A DNA stretch of 64,000 nucleotides from Oegoconia quadripuncta. Its lineage: Eukaryota; Arthropoda; Insecta; Lepidoptera; Autostichidae. The DNA lies in contig OX438758.1 in NCBI GenBank assembly GCA_949316235.1, positions 15,409,731 to 15,473,730 on the forward strand, in the 5' to 3' direction. Below, piece by piece: positions 52,383-63,272 of the stretch. The notes under the pieces were generated by a model that saw only the letters and a program-made list of their open reading frames with translations, did not search any database and was not told the DNA's origin. The stretch's first letter is position 1. Each line of letters begins with the position of its first letter. The translations under genes were made by a program, and so were the position numbers.

Positions 52383-52530
52383 TTAAGCATTGTTGTCAGA
52401 GACAAGAAAGCCAGTCCCTTGAATAAGATGGGGTTTCTGAATCAGTACGTTTCCACCTTCGGCCTCATCTTCACTTACCATCAGGTGTGATTGAGGTCTA
52501 GTGCTAACCCTTTGTGCATTAAAAAAAACT
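52382..52530 (+). mobile_element. SINE-A 3' half, inverted to its neighbour
   Basis: GCATTGTTGTCAGAGACAAG to CCTTTGTGCATTAAAAAAA, facing the previous copy. Confidence 0.85.
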
Positions 52531-52826
52531 TTCATTACTTCATAATTTAACTTCTAAAGTTTATTTTCTGAATCATTTATATCCCTTCTTGTTTTTAACC
52601 CTCGTTGAAAAACGACGGGCGTTATGTGTTTGACGGCGTTGTATGTCTGTGTCCAGCCTTCGTATCATAGCAATGCATGGTTCGATAGCTTTTAACACAG
52701 TTTGATATATTTCGATAATATCATAATGTCTGGAGGGTTTTCAAATTTTTTTATATTTAAGATCTAACTCTGGGATAGGTTCTTAGCTGAAATGAAAAAA
52801 AAAGATATTTAGCTTTTAACTATCTT

Positions 52827-53132
52827 TGAGCTTCTGTGGCACAGTGGTTAAGACGCGGTCTCGCAATTTGGGAGGTCCGGGTTCGATTCCCGGGCAGGCC
52901 ATGTACCAATGAGTTTTTAAATTTAATTTCTTACGTGCATTTATCCGACTGCTCTTAAACGGTGAAGAATAACATCGAGAGGAAACCCGCATGCCTGAGA
53001 AATAAAAATTCAAAGGCATGTGAAGTCCCCTTACCCGCATTAAGCCAGAGTATATCCCATACTCACTCATAAACGAGGGGAAGGCCTATATTCCTGCAGT
53101 GGGATATTTACGGTCTGACATGATAATGATGA
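52827..53132 (+). mobile_element. SINE-G, full length
   Basis: The tRNA-like head has GTGGCACAGTGGTTAAGACG and a B box GGTTCGATTCC at 52880-52890. The body includes ATCGAGAGGAAACCCGCATG and TGAAGTCCCC. It ends CCTGCAGTGGGATATTTACG with (TGA)n. Fragments are at 1, 10533 and 59829. Confidence 0.9.
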
Positions 53133-53133
53133 G

Positions 53134-53273
53134 GCTATAAACGCGACCGTCAAATGACACAACACTTTATTATGGTTTTGAAAGAAAAAAAAATTAAACT
53201 CCCAATGTTAATTCTATTTCACTTACATAATATGCCCAAGTTTTTTCGTTACGGTAAAAAAGCTCTTCCGATA
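53134..53273. mobile_element. MITE-E right half
   Basis: GCGACCGTCAAATGACAC, TATTTCACTTACATAATATG, CCCAAGTTTTTTCGTTACGG and CTCTTCCGATA. It lies between SINE-G and SINE-B with almost no spacer. Confidence 0.75.
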
Positions 53274-53519
53274 TAAAATAAAATATATTTGGACATATAC
53301 AGACAGCGCCATCTAGTTCCACACTAAGCAACTAGGCTTGTGTTGTGGATACCAGATGGTTGATACACTACACAAATACATTTATATAAATGAAAAACAT
53401 CGATAACTCGGGTACACATGTCCGTATTCATCATACAAACATATGCCCCTAGCGGGATTCGAACCCGCGACCTTTTGGTAGAGCAGCAGAGTTTCTAACC
53501 ATTACAACAAACAGGTCGT
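53274..53519 (-). mobile_element. SINE-B, near full length
   Basis: Tail AGCGCCATCTAGTTCCAC, B box GGATTCGAACCC near 53457, head CAAACAGGTCGTC. The internal T-tract is shortened. Confidence 0.88.
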
Positions 53520-53821
53520 CTATATCTAAATAAATAAATAAATCTACATTGAAGTACACGGGATTACGTTTTGTATGTTTCAGTTATATGACGTCGGTAA
53601 CTAACACAGCACTAGAATGGCAGTAAACTAGCTCAGTGTGACAGTTGCCAAGCGTAAATCGGTCTCCTTTTGATTTCAACTCCATGTTAGTAGGAAAACT
53701 GTTTCATTCAACTTTTCGTTCGTTTCAACAAAATAAACTTATTGCCCGTGACTACGTTCGCGTGGAATTGCAATTTACGGCTGGCTTTGAATGGTGCATA
53801 ATCCGTAATTTTTTTTTATTT

Positions 53822-54018
53822 GTTGCGGTTGCCGGTTCGAATCCCGCGAGTGGTAAATACGAACGTGATGAATACGAACATTTATTCCCGAGTCTTGGAC
53901 GTTTATATAAATATTTATGTATGTATATCCGTTATCTAGTATATATATAGTATTGCTTAGTTTGGGACTAGATGATTGGTTTAAGTGCCCGAAATGTTTA
54001 TTTATTATTGTTATTATT
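53822..54018 (+). mobile_element. SINE-C, head lost
   Basis: GTTGCGGTTGCCGGTTCGAA (B box) through CCGAGTCTTGGACGTTTATA and GGGACTAGATGATTGGTTTA to an (ATT)n tail. Confidence 0.85.
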
Positions 54019-54315
54019 AAAAAAATGATACTTTATAACGTATAAGCAGGATACATAGTACATAGATAAAGTTAGTAGAGAACATTATCTAAATATCGAA
54101 TTTAAAAGAATATATTACATTTAAAACTTAAATGGAAAACTTAAAATCGCTCTAATTTAGCGTCAATACTCTTTCTCGAACTTTTTCTCTTTACTATTGT
54201 GCTCTTTGGTTTCGGCACTCAAATAGAACACGACACATTCAACCCGTCTCTTCCCGTGGCTGTCGGAAAAAGCGACTAAGGGACTTTCTACCAAAAAACA
54301 TCTATAGATTTGCAC

Positions 54316-54480
54316 GTTTCAACGGCGATGGGCTCACCCCGTCACATGTGCATTTCTGTATATTTCATAAGGTGAACCGTTGATGTTATTTCAATCATTT
54401 AACTTCTAACGTTTGGAACACCCAAATGATAGTGGATATCTCTGACCACCCCATTTGGGATAGAGATCGTGACGTTATGT
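54316..54480. repeat. Interspersed repeat O, copy 3
   Basis: GGGCTCACCCCGTCACATG, AGGTGAACCGTTGATG, CACCCAAATGATAGTGGATA and CCACCCCATTTGGGATAG are the inverse of copies at 2353 and 23283. Confidence 0.6.
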
Positions 54481-54659
54481 ATGTACATATGTAGTCTTTT
54501 TGGAAAATGATCTCTGCTAACTTTTTAGATCTATGTGTATTTTGTATTTTTAAGAAAAGTTGATTGTATTTTTAAGAAAATTACCTGCGCAAAACCAAAG
54601 ATTCTTTCATTTTTAGACAATTTTCCAAATATCCACCCATCTTAAAAAAGTGCTCCTTT

Positions 54660-54795
54660 TGCGAAATGCACTATTTGAGCATGGTGTACAAGTTGAGAAG
54701 TGCACCAATTGCTAAGTTCACCATTTGAGAACTGTACAAGTTCAGAAGTGTACCATTTGAGCATGGTATACAAGTTGAGAAGTGCACCAAATGCG
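54660..54795. repeat. Short degenerate tandem array
   Basis: GTACAAGTTGAGAAGTGCACC occurs three times (about 54684, 54735 and 54768, the last starting A) with CCATTTGAGCATGGT units between; spacings of about 51 and 33. Confidence 0.7.
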
Positions 54796-55242
54796 TCAAA
54801 CCCGTACCTATGCTAACCCGTTTATGCGTTTGAAGTTTCATTAGAATCGGTTTATTCATTTCGAAAAATTTTATATATGGAATACCGTGCCGATAAACCC
54901 TCTTAATCAATCCACGTCGAGCGAACTGATAACATAACGACACGAAGACACATTTAATCTATCCATGTGGAACATATCCAGGCGGTCGTCCCTCACTTCA
55001 GCGGTCGACTGGAACAAAGGAAAACGTTCAAATCTGCGATCAAGTGAATCGATTCACAAAGGGTGATGGTCCCCATCCAATATCCTGCACTTACATGTGT
55101 TTTTGAAGTAAGTGCAAAAAAGATGTCGGATACAAGGGTTTTTTATGCGTTACGCTTTGATCTCAATTCAATTACGGACAAAAGAATAGTGTGGATGTTC
55201 CTTTATACTATATTTCTTCCTGAATCATGAAAAATAAATGCA
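54796..55242. other. Intergenic
   Basis: A small inverted pair GCACTTAC / GTAAGTGC near 55088-55116 is the only structure seen. Confidence 0.35.
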
Positions 55243-55400
55243 TGTAGATAGATAGATAGATAAAGCGTTTATTTGCATGTTACAGAAACACATACAAAAA
55301 TATTCGACGCAACAATCATTCTGCTTAGTGTTATTCTTACGAAATGTAGCCTTATTTCACAGTAATAAAAACAAAAATTAAGTACAACTGTTACAACTTA
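55243..55400 (-). mobile_element. LINE-Q tail-like piece
   Basis: GTAGATAGATAGATAGATAA, GCGTTTATTTGCATG and ACACATACAAAAATA follow the pattern of 58846. Confidence 0.5.
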
Positions 55401-55482
55401 TAATAGAATTGTATGTGTATCTGTACCACAAATGGGCAATGTCCGGTTTTATCAAATGACAGCACGTGAGTCTGATACAGAT

Positions 55483-55560
55483 AAATAAATAAATATTCTT
55501 GCACGTACACACAGCGCCATCGACTTCCACACTAAGCAACTAGACTTGTATTATGGTTAA
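55483..55560 (-). mobile_element. SINE-B 3' fragment
   Basis: AATAAATAAATATTCTTGCA, CACACAGCGCCATCGACTTC and AAGCAACTAGACTTGTATTA. Confidence 0.8.
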
Positions 55561-55610
55561 CTATACGGTCCTCCTGCTGACTGCACCTATCCTACCAAAA
55601 CAATGAAAGA

Positions 55611-55841
55611 AATAGAAATATTTCGGACACTTAAACCAATCATCTAGTCCCAAACTAAGCAAAGCTTATGCTATGGATACTAGATTACGGATAAACATAC
55701 ATAAATATTTATATAAACGTCCAAGACTCGGGAATAAATGTTCGTATCCATCACACAAACAGTTACCCCTCGCGGGATTCGAACCCGCAACCGCTGGTTT
55801 CGCTGATAGGGTCACTATCCACTACACCAATCGGCCGTCAA
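55611..55841 (-). mobile_element. SINE-C, full length
   Basis: Tail ATATTTCGGACACTTA, B box GGATTCGAACCC near 55778, head CACTACACCAATCGGCCGTC. Reference copy for the family. Confidence 0.9.
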
Positions 55842-56089
55842 AACAATAAATGTTTAAAGTCAAATTCTCTTCAATGTTTCATTCTCTCCTAAAAAGAGTT
55901 GAAATCTAGTTTATAGCCAAGTTACAAGGACCTCCTTACTACAGGGGTATAGTGGACGACTATCATGGTCTAATTAGCTTTACCTCAGCTGCCACACAGA
56001 GGACTCTGTTCACGGTGAGGACTTATTTATCCAAACTTATTAAACTAACCTATTGAACGTAATTTTTTTTTCTCTGACCAAAGTGTTGA

Positions 56090-56420
56090 ATTTTTTTTTA
56101 TGCGCGACGGTTTCGTACTTGACCTCAAATACACCTGATGTTAAGTGAAGATGAGGTCGAAGGTGGAAGCGCACTGACCCGGAAACCCCAACACATTTGG
56201 GGAACTGGCTATCTTATCTCTGACAACCGGAACACAATAATGCTATTAACATTGCTGCTTGGCGGCAGATTTAGATAAGATGGTGGTAACTAGCCAGGCG
56301 GACATTTTAAAATGCCCTACCACCAACAAAACCGGGTACTTAAACATGTACCCCGCTGGGGATCGAACCCGCGACCTCCGAATCGTAAACTCAATGTTTA
56401 CATTGAGCCACGGAGGCGGT
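56090..56420 (-). mobile_element. SINE-A, full length
   Basis: Poly-T, ATGCGCGACGG, complete body, B box GGATCGAACC near 56361 and head ACATTGAGCCACGGAGGCGG. Confidence 0.92.
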
Positions 56421-56837
56421 TGTATTATGTACGAGTACTTCAGAAGTCGTTGCCTGGTTCTCGTATATCTGGGTATCCTAATTATCGGGTAATCGTTATC
56501 TATGGCCTATATCATCATAATATAGAGGATTCCTTAGAATTTTTGGAGATTTTAACTTCCTTTCTAAATAGGTATCGACGCAAAACTTGCACACACTCCA
56601 CCATGGAAAGCATCTATAAAAAAACTTCCTTTGAAAGTTACTTTCTTTGTAAAATCGCAAGATTTACACGCTGCGTTCACAACTCTGTGCTGCAGGCGAC
56701 AACCCTCTTTGATGTTTGTGGCGCCAAGTCAAACGGGGTCGTATAGCTATAAAAATCTTCCTAAAGGTACTAACAGACGAACGTCATTTAACTTTTAATC
56801 AAACTGCAAAATGTCGTTCGAGTCGTGCGCTCCGACG
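56421..56837. other. Intergenic, nothing recognised
   Basis: A long frame (56312-56746) is mostly SINE-A read through; no domain. Confidence 0.35.
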
Positions 56838-57076
56838 GACGATGCCGGCTGGCACCGTGCTGTCGCGATGCAGTCTAACCCACCAATCGACATGTCACGT
56901 AGGCCAATCGTATTCATATTATCACTTATCGGTAACCATCTGTAGCTCAACCATCAAAAGCAATCCGTTGTGTATCAATCAGGGATCTAGTTTTCCTAAT
57001 ACTTCTTCCCCGACGATGCAGCTGGCACCGTGCAGTCGTGATGCAATCTAACCAACCACCAACCGACATGTCACGG
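56838..57076. repeat. Direct repeat pair, about 62 bp, 175 bp apart
   Basis: GACGATGC-GCTGGCACCGTG-GTCG-GATGCA-TCTAACC-ACC-A-CGACATGTCACG occurs at 56838-56900 and 57013-57076, with small differences at the dashes. ACAGACGAACGTCATTTAAC upstream resembles CAGACGAGCGGCATTTTAAC (inverse) at 57675-57695, perhaps ends of one worn element. Confidence 0.65.
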
Positions 57077-57085
57077 TTGGTAAAC

Positions 57086-57283
57086 AATTAGGTCCTTACC
57101 TATGAAATTGGAGTTTTGTATGAAGAATTTCATTAAGTCTGTTTTCTCCATACAAACAAATTTAGCTAAACTTTGTGTGTATTATCGGATAACATTAAGT
57201 TAAGTATAGGCAGCGTTAATTTTTAGAAGTTACCGCTTTATAAAAGTTTCAGCGAATCTAAGAAATGATTATGGGAAGCACAT
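57086..57283. mobile_element. MITE-I, left half
   Basis: TTAGGTCCTTACCTATGAAA and TTGGAGTTTTGTATGAAG to GATTATGGGAAGCACATA; the right half is lost and about 25 internal bases deleted. Confidence 0.8.
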
Positions 57284-58073
57284 ACGCGCGGGAATAGCGA
57301 GTGCGTTCGATTACTACCATTCTTGGCGTCGACAACTTTACTTTTGTTTTTTTTTTTTTATAGTTTCTTATTTTTGTCACAGATGTATGTTACTTAGAAC
57401 ATATCAGTCACTATTATTATGAACTCCGTCCGAGGGATGGAACCTGGTGATTTATAGAGTAATCCTTTTTCAGTCACCAGATTCTCACACATATTCAACT
57501 GATCAATGATTAAAAATAACTCTTATTAGCTTAACTTTATATGTGAGAATTAAATAAACAAATTGAATTGATCACTCGGTCCGAACGAAACAATGGGAAG
57601 GAGTATGGAAGCGGGGTCTCAGTTGTAGTGCAGTCGTGCCACCAGAAAGTGGTCGCAGCATTTTACGATCGCCGTGCAGTTAAAATGCCGCTCGTCTGTT
57701 GAAACTCTAAAACGGAACGGGGTGTAGACTAAAGAAATCGGTTGAGTGGGCGTTGCTCCGGCGGATTTACCCCATGCTCGTAGCCCGTGAAATTGGGTCC
57801 CCAAAGTGCTTGAACCATCCCATCAATTTAAAATTTTAACTCATTTTTAAAAGTAGATTATTTTGATAGATGTTCTGGTTGAGTGTTAATGAGGGTGATT
57901 GATTTATATGCCTAATATTTTGACACTAATTGTGTAAGGCGGCAACGAGAAGGAAATTGCGATATAAGTCCACCAAAATTGGTGCAATAGGTTTTTAATA
58001 GTATCCACTTTAATGTTTATTTGAAATATAATTGTTCTTAAAAATGATTTTCCTGTTTCACTTTTTGTTTCAC
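57284..58073. other. Intergenic, nothing firm
   Basis: The GC-richer piece 57600-57830 has a 61-codon minus frame without a domain. The rest is AT-rich. Confidence 0.35.
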
Positions 58074-58075
58074 TA

Positions 58076-58809
58076 TACCGGTGAGTTTTTTTATTGTAAA
58101 GAAAAAAATTGGGCTTTTTGGCGGGAACTCGGCGAGTGAAGTTGCATTTTTCTTTATAATTCTTATAATTTGTGCATTCTAACTTTTGAAGCTTAATAAT
58201 GGCAGAATATTGTGCAGCAAACGTTAGTGATGATGTACAAGTGAAGGGAAGTGTAAATTAAAGTGCGTAACGGAGCTTTCGGGTTCCCACAAGAAGCCGC
58301 CAAAATCTTTTGTAAAGCATTCTGCCACTTTACTGAAGAATGACTTGACCGTGACTAGACTCTGTATATGCCAAGTATACGACGAATTACTTGTTTTCAC
58401 TGAGACTTACTTACAAACTAAAGAAATAAGAGAAAGAAGACATGGCTGTTATGGGCTAGATCCCTTTGCCTTCTCCTAGGGGAGAGAATAAAACGAAAAG
58501 AAAAAGAAAAAAAATTGTTTTTTTTTTCAATGCCGTCATCCACGCACTCCGGCCGGAGATTAATATGCGATTGCCGGGATTCGTAGGGTTGCTATCATGC
58601 GAAATTTATTTGGAACTCACTCAATTTATTTATTTAATTTAATGATGTAGTTATGTGGAATAGACTATACAAATGCGACCGTCAAATGACACAATTCTAT
58701 ATTCAAGGATGGCTTGGAAAAAGAAATCAACTACATATGCCAATACCTTCTATTTCACTTACATAATATTATGCCCTATTTGTTTCTTACGATAAAAAAC
58801 TCACAGGTA
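58076..58809. mobile_element. MITE-E with RET-F inserted
   Basis: The ends are TACCGGTGAGTTTTTTTATT and the inverse-like ATAAAAAACTCACAGGTA, with TA on both sides. The right arm is long and typical (GACCGTCAAATGACAC, CCAATACCTTCTATTTCAC). The left arm is interrupted after 36 bases by RET-F. Confidence 0.75.
58112..58503 (+). mobile_element. RET-F retroposon, copy 2
   Basis: It starts GGCTTTTTGGCGGGAACTCG like copy 1, is about 95% identical to it by eye, and ends in an A-rich tail (AAAACGAAAAGAAAAAG). AAAGAAAAAAATTG before it and the similar GAAAAAAAATTG after it look like a target duplication. The ATG-less frame found in copy 1 is also open here to FAFS-stop. Confidence 0.8.
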
Positions 58810-58845
58810 TATTGTCATGAATTCGTTATATAAAACTAGATATAT

Positions 58846-59015
58846 AGATAAGCATTTATTTGCATCCATGTACACACACATAACAAATTTTACATATGAA
58901 AAATACAAATAAAACAATAAAACACAAGTACAGAAACAACAAATATTATGTGTGTGCCGCAGTATACAAAAAGGCTACAGCTCAGTGTATGTATTCTGCT
59001 GAAACCTGAGGGTTG
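58846..59015 (-). mobile_element. LINE-Q 3' end
   Basis: ATATAGATAAGCATTTATTTG, TACACACACATAACAAATTT, TTATGTGTGTGCCGCAG and AAGGCTACAGCTCAGTGTATG align with 45468-45660. Confidence 0.7.
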
Positions 59016-59028
59016 GTCTTTGGACATT

Positions 59029-59147
59029 TTTTTTTGTGCACGACTGTTTCGTACTTGACCTCAATCACACCTGATGTCCATCTTATCTCTGACAACCGGA
59101 ACACAACAATGCTATTAATATTGCTGCTTGGCGGAAGATTTAGATAT
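59029..59147 (-). mobile_element. SINE-A fragment with large deletion
   Basis: Tail TTTGTGCACGACTGTTTCG to ATCACACCTGATGT, then directly CATCTTATCTCTGACAACCG to GGCGGAAGATTTAGAT. Confidence 0.85.
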
Positions 59148-59578
59148 CAAATTGAAACTAACGTTATTGGTAAATGAATATTGTGTAAGATTATTCCCGT
59201 AACATATTGGATTCAATTAATAAAATATACTAAATTGAGTTATTGAACCAATTATTATTATTATTATAGAATAAATTGATAATTAATGAAAAATTCATAT
59301 TCTATACACGTTATAATTATAATAAACTATTTCGATTTGTGATGCCCCCTACTACTTCATATATTATTCTCATGATAGGAAGACAGAACTAATAAACTAG
59401 ACACAGCGATCGTGAACGAAAAGCCTCCAGGTCGCTCAGGTGGCGGTGCAAGCGAGTGTCGGCAACCGATATGATGTCGAAATTTTCGTATTCAACACTG
59501 CCTAAACAAGACAATGCGCCTGGCAAAAGTGGTACACTCATAATATAGTTCTGATCAAAATGTGTCGGATATTTTTGA
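59148..59578. other. Intergenic, nothing recognised
   Basis: AT-rich apart from 59400-59480; no exon or shared repeat. Confidence 0.35.
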
Positions 59579-59820
59579 TCGGTGACCTGTTTGGTATAGT
59601 GGTAAAAAACTCTGACTGCTATACTTAAAATTGGCGGGTTCGAATCCCACTAGGGAATATGTTTGTATGAAGAATACCCGAGTACTCGAGTGATGTATGT
59701 TTTCATTTATATATGGATATATTTACAAAAAAAAATAGGTATTCATGTGGTATATAACCATCTGGTATCCATTATACAAGCCCAGTTGGTTAGTGTGGAA
59801 CTAGATGGCGTTGTGTGTCA
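59579..59820 (+). mobile_element. SINE-B, diverged full-length copy
   Basis: GGTGACCTGTTTGGTATAGT, B box GGTTCGAATCCC near 59637, and GGAACTAGATGGCGTTGTG at the end. The CGAGTACTCGAG block is a local palindrome. Confidence 0.85.
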
Positions 59821-59828
59821 TCAGTCAG

Positions 59829-60005
59829 TCATAATCAGCCCGTAAACATCCCACTGCAGGGATATATGCCTTCGCTTGTAATGAAGGAGTAAGGGCCATA
59901 ATCCGCCACGCTGGCCCAACGCGGGTTGGGGACTTCACATGACATAGAATTTTTATTTGTTAGGCATGCAGGTTTCCTCACGATGTTTTCCTTCGCCTTT
60001 TTATT
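59829..60005 (-). mobile_element. SINE-G, 5'-truncated
   Basis: CAGCCCGTAAACATCCCACT to GCATGCAGGTTTCCTCACGA. The head is lost. It abuts the SINE-B tail. Confidence 0.85.
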
Positions 60006-60230
60006 TTAGTACTGCTCTCCCACGGGCACTACAGTCCATAACTTCCAACTGAACACTGTACCTACGACGCGAGCTGTACTAACATGTGCGCTAAGCACGC
60101 GCGCGTCGTGTCTAACAAGACGGGGCGAGGGAAGTGTGGGAAGGGAAATCACAAAGAGCCGCGCGGTGCGTTTGTCAGTGAAATTCAAAGGTTCAATTAA
60201 GCCGATCGCCGCGGAAGCCCAGTTTGTATC
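60006..60230. other. GC-rich patch, unassigned
   Basis: Contains GCACGCGCGCGTCGTG near 60098 and AGCCGCGCGGTGCG near 60157. The 60-codon minus frame has no domain. It may be a regulatory patch or the body of an unrecognised SINE. Confidence 0.25.
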
Positions 60231-60365
60231 GATTTATCGTTGTTGTAAATATGAATAAGCTGTTAAGGTGCAAAACGAACTAATTTCATTACAAAACTTG
60301 AAAATATATCGCTTTTATTCTACATAACCAGCAACACTTTCAGTTCTCATAAATTTCCAGTGTAC

Positions 60366-60440
60366 CGAGAATATTCTCGATCGAACGGAAACATTTCAGA
60401 ACATTCTCGATCCGAGAAAGTTCTCGATTGGAGAACTCTC
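60366..60440. promoter_or_regulatory. Cluster of GAAnnTTC dyads (heat-shock-element-like)
   Basis: AGAATATTCT (60368-60377), AGAACATTCT (60398-60407) and AGAAAGTTCT (60415-60424) are three GAAnnTTC dyads in 57 bases. Two of them sit in longer CGAGAA..TTCTCG palindromes. GGAGAACTCTC follows at 60430. Heat shock factor binds arrays of this unit, but no gene lies adjacent. Confidence 0.35.
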
Positions 60441-60588
60441 GTGCTTAATGGTCCCCATCCAAGGGTTGACCGTAATAGACGTTGCTTAACTTCGCTAATT
60501 GAAAACGAGTAACCAATGAGAAACTAGTGCTACATACACTAAGCTCGATCTGATTTAAACCATTGACTGAAAATACAAACATAGTATT

Positions 60589-61015
60589 ATATTGGGTCTT
60601 TACCTATGAAATTGGAGATTTTTTTCTTCGTTAATCATATGTACCAATTCCTGCGATTTTCAAAGCTATATCCAAATTTGTTTTTTATTTGGAAAATGGA
60701 ATATTATTTCAAGGTTTCACATGAAATATTTTTTAATTTCTGGGCTAAATCACGTAATAAAAAAAATTTGAACAGAGCTCTTTTCATGTGCTTCCCATAA
60801 TCATTTCTTAGATTCCCTGAAACTTTTATAAAGCGGTTACTTTTAAAAATTAACGCTGCCTATACTTAACTTAATGTTAACCGATTATACACACAAAGTT
60901 TAGCTAAGTTTGGATTTGCCGTTCCAAAAAAAAAACAAAAATGTTTGTATGGAGAAAACAGTCTTAATGAAATTCTTCATACAAAACGCCAATTGCATAG
61001 GTAACGACCTAATAT
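60589..61015. mobile_element. MITE-I, full length (inverted)
   Basis: ATATTGGGTCTTTACCTATG and ATAGGTAACGACCTAATAT form TIRs of about 27 bp. The body is as at 21838 in reverse orientation. About 427 bp, non-coding. Confidence 0.85.
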
Positions 61016-61256
61016 ATTGTAATTAGTACGAGTACACTGTCTCCACAGGGAGACTTACGTCTTGTTAGTTTGCGCCTTTGTCGCTCCACTGTCGCAGTGT
61101 ATAGGTGGCATGATGGATTGAATCTCCAGACACGCCCTTCTCGGATACCCGTCTCATTAATCTCACGGAGACGGGTTGACGTATCAAAAGACAGACTAGA
61201 ATGAACTACCTGAAGACATGGTCACTGTCAGCAAACCTGTTAATTGGTTGTCCAAA

Positions 61257-61400
61257 TACACATCTTATATACACAACTGTTAAATGTAGGGGCGAGGCGA
61301 TACACTTTTTATAGTTATGTAAATATAATATATTCATACACATGTTATATACACAACTGTTACATGTAGGGGCGAGGCGATACACTTTTTATAGTTATGT
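61257..61400. repeat. Tandem duplication, period 80
   Basis: TATATACACAACTGTTA-ATGTAGGGGCGAGGCGATAC ... ATAGTTATGT occurs at 61261 and again at 61341, with two substitutions in the core. Confidence 0.92.
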
Positions 61401-61546
61401 ATATATTTTTTATTATTATTATCTTTTAGCAAACTGTACACATATCTTCATACAAATCAAATATAGGTTTTCATTAAAAAAACATTATTATTAGAGAAAT
61501 ATAACATATCGATAATCTCGTAACTGTTACATGTTTATATGTATTG

Positions 61547-61898
61547 TATTAGGTCCTTACCTATGAATTTGGCGTTTTATATGAAGAATTAACCATACAA
61601 ACATTTTTGATTTTTTTTTGGGTACGGCAAATCCAAATTTAGCTAAACTTTGTGTGTATTATCGGATAACATTAAGTTAAGTACAGGCAATGTTAATTTT
61701 TAAAAGTAACTGCTTTATAAAAGTTTCAGCGAATCTAAGAAATGATTATGGGAAGCACATGAAAAGAGCTCTATTCATTTTTTTTTTACTATGTGCAGCC
61801 TAGAAATTAAAAAAATTTTCATGTGAAACCTTGAAATAATATTCCATTTTCCAAATAAAAAACAAATTTGGATATAGCTTTGAAAATCGCAGGAATTG
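61547..61898. mobile_element. MITE-I, right end lost
   Basis: TTAGGTCCTTACCTATGAAT to TTGAAAATCGCAGGAATTG. It lies inverted to the copy 530 bases upstream. Confidence 0.85.
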
Positions 61899-61934
61899 TT
61901 TTTTTTTTGTTTTTTGAAATATACAAATGCACAC

Positions 61935-62100
61935 GTGACCAAGGTTTTTTTTATGATTGACTGGATTCGCTTTTGACCACAATCTCACCTGATGGAAAGT
62001 GTGGTCGAAGATGAAGTACGCGATCCCAGTAAATGCCTATTCACTCTGCTCTTGAAGATCCCAAGGTTGTAGGATTCAGGAAAGACTGACGCCGGAAGGG
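61935..62100 (-). mobile_element. LINE-L 3' end
   Basis: The minus strand matches 34380-34505: CCTTCCGGCGTCAGTC, TCCTACAACCTTGGGATCTT, GATCGCGTACTTCATCTTCG, then CATCAGGTGAGATTGTGGTC. The frame is disrupted near TTTACTGGGATC. Confidence 0.75.
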
Positions 62101-62680
62101 TTGCAGGGAAACGTGCAAAACAATAGATGTTTTTGGTGGAAAATCCCTTAGCCACCTTTAACTACTCCCACGGGGAGAGGCGGGTTAGTTCTATTCTAAC
62201 TTAATTTCTCTTTAGACTTTCTTCTACATACTTCTACGTTTGTAGAGAAATATTCTATTTTGAATTTGTTACGCATACAACTTATATCTACGGGATAGAG
62301 TTCACGGTGTTAGTCGCCAATTAGTTTATCCAGGTATATAATGAGCTCGCAAACATCGGATACCGCTCAAGTAGAGGAATAATAAGCTTTACTTACTATA
62401 GTGAGTGGGGAAATACTTATTAATTGGAGAAGTGTGAGAAATCATCATCAAACCTAAAAAAAAAGAGATTTTGAGATGATTAGTGACACTTGTTACGCTA
62501 GAGTCAAATGTTTATTATCTATGACATGCTAAACTGCTGTGGTATATTTTAAAATTGTGAAATGACTGCGTTCACATGGAAAATTTCATCAAAATCGGTT
62601 CAGCCGTTTAGGCGTGAAGTGGTGACAAACATACATACAAATACATACACACGTCAACGCAACTTAAACAACGCAAATTA
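62101..62680. other. Intergenic; repeat D-like scrap at 62571-62660
   Basis: GAAAATTTCATCAAAATCGG, TTCAGCCGTTTAGGCGTGAA and ACAAACATACATACAAATAC belong to the common lepidopteran AATCGGTTCAGCCGTTT repeat class. Nothing else was seen. Confidence 0.5.
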
Positions 62681-62848
62681 AGTCCGCCTGGCTAGCTACC
62701 ACCATCTTATCTAAATCTGCCGCCAAACAGCAATTGCAAACCAGCATTATTGTGTTCCGGTTGTCAGAGATAAGATAGCCAGTCCCCCAAATAAGATGGT
62801 GTTTCCGGATCAGTACGCTACCACATTCGGCCTCATCTTCACTTAAGC
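62681..62848 (+). mobile_element. SINE-A middle fragment
   Basis: GTCCGCCTGGCTAGCTACC to CATTCGGCCTCATCTTCACT; head and tail are missing. Confidence 0.88.
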
Positions 62849-63097
62849 TTTCGCATTATTTATTTTTATTTTATTTATTTCTGGGATACAAAAAGGTAAT
62901 ATTAATACAATATGTTTGTAACAAAAATGCAACACATATGCCAAAACAATTTCCACTAATTAGTAATGGAATAATATCACGGCACAGTTGCACACAACAA
63001 AACTGACAAAAAGTTATAAGGTGTTACATGGTAGAGTTATGTATACATATATATCTAATTAGAACAATTAAGAGCCCTTTTTTTTTAAACAAATCAA

Positions 63098-63272
63098 ATT
63101 TATAACAAGAAACTTCAAGAATAGATTGGATAAATTTTAAAAAAAAAACTAGTAATGACTTAAATATTGACTGAATACATAATGATCAATGTGAACTCTT
63201 CCAACACTGTGACATAGACATACCAGCAGTAATGCTGCTCGTCTGTAATAATGTAATAATAATAATAATAAA
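63098..63272 (+). pseudogene. LINE ORF2 end with (AAT)n tail
   Basis: ACTTCAAGAATAGATTGGAT codes FKNRLDKF before a stop. Further on, CELFQHCDIDIPAVML is a C-terminal-like stretch, and the element closes with (TAA)n at 63243-63270. A small relic of a LINE-L-type element. Confidence 0.5.

Noticed and set aside
52827..52905. tRNA gene suggested by A and B boxes (also at 2008, 21160, 44597, 55611 and others)
   Set aside because: Each continues into a shared 150-260-bp SINE body with an A-rich or microsatellite tail. The heads lack good acceptor-stem pairing, so they are SINE promoters and not tRNA genes.
60606..60800. Lys/Phe-rich frame shared with 61800-61988
   Set aside because: It lies inside MITE-I copies and is AT-driven; non-coding element.
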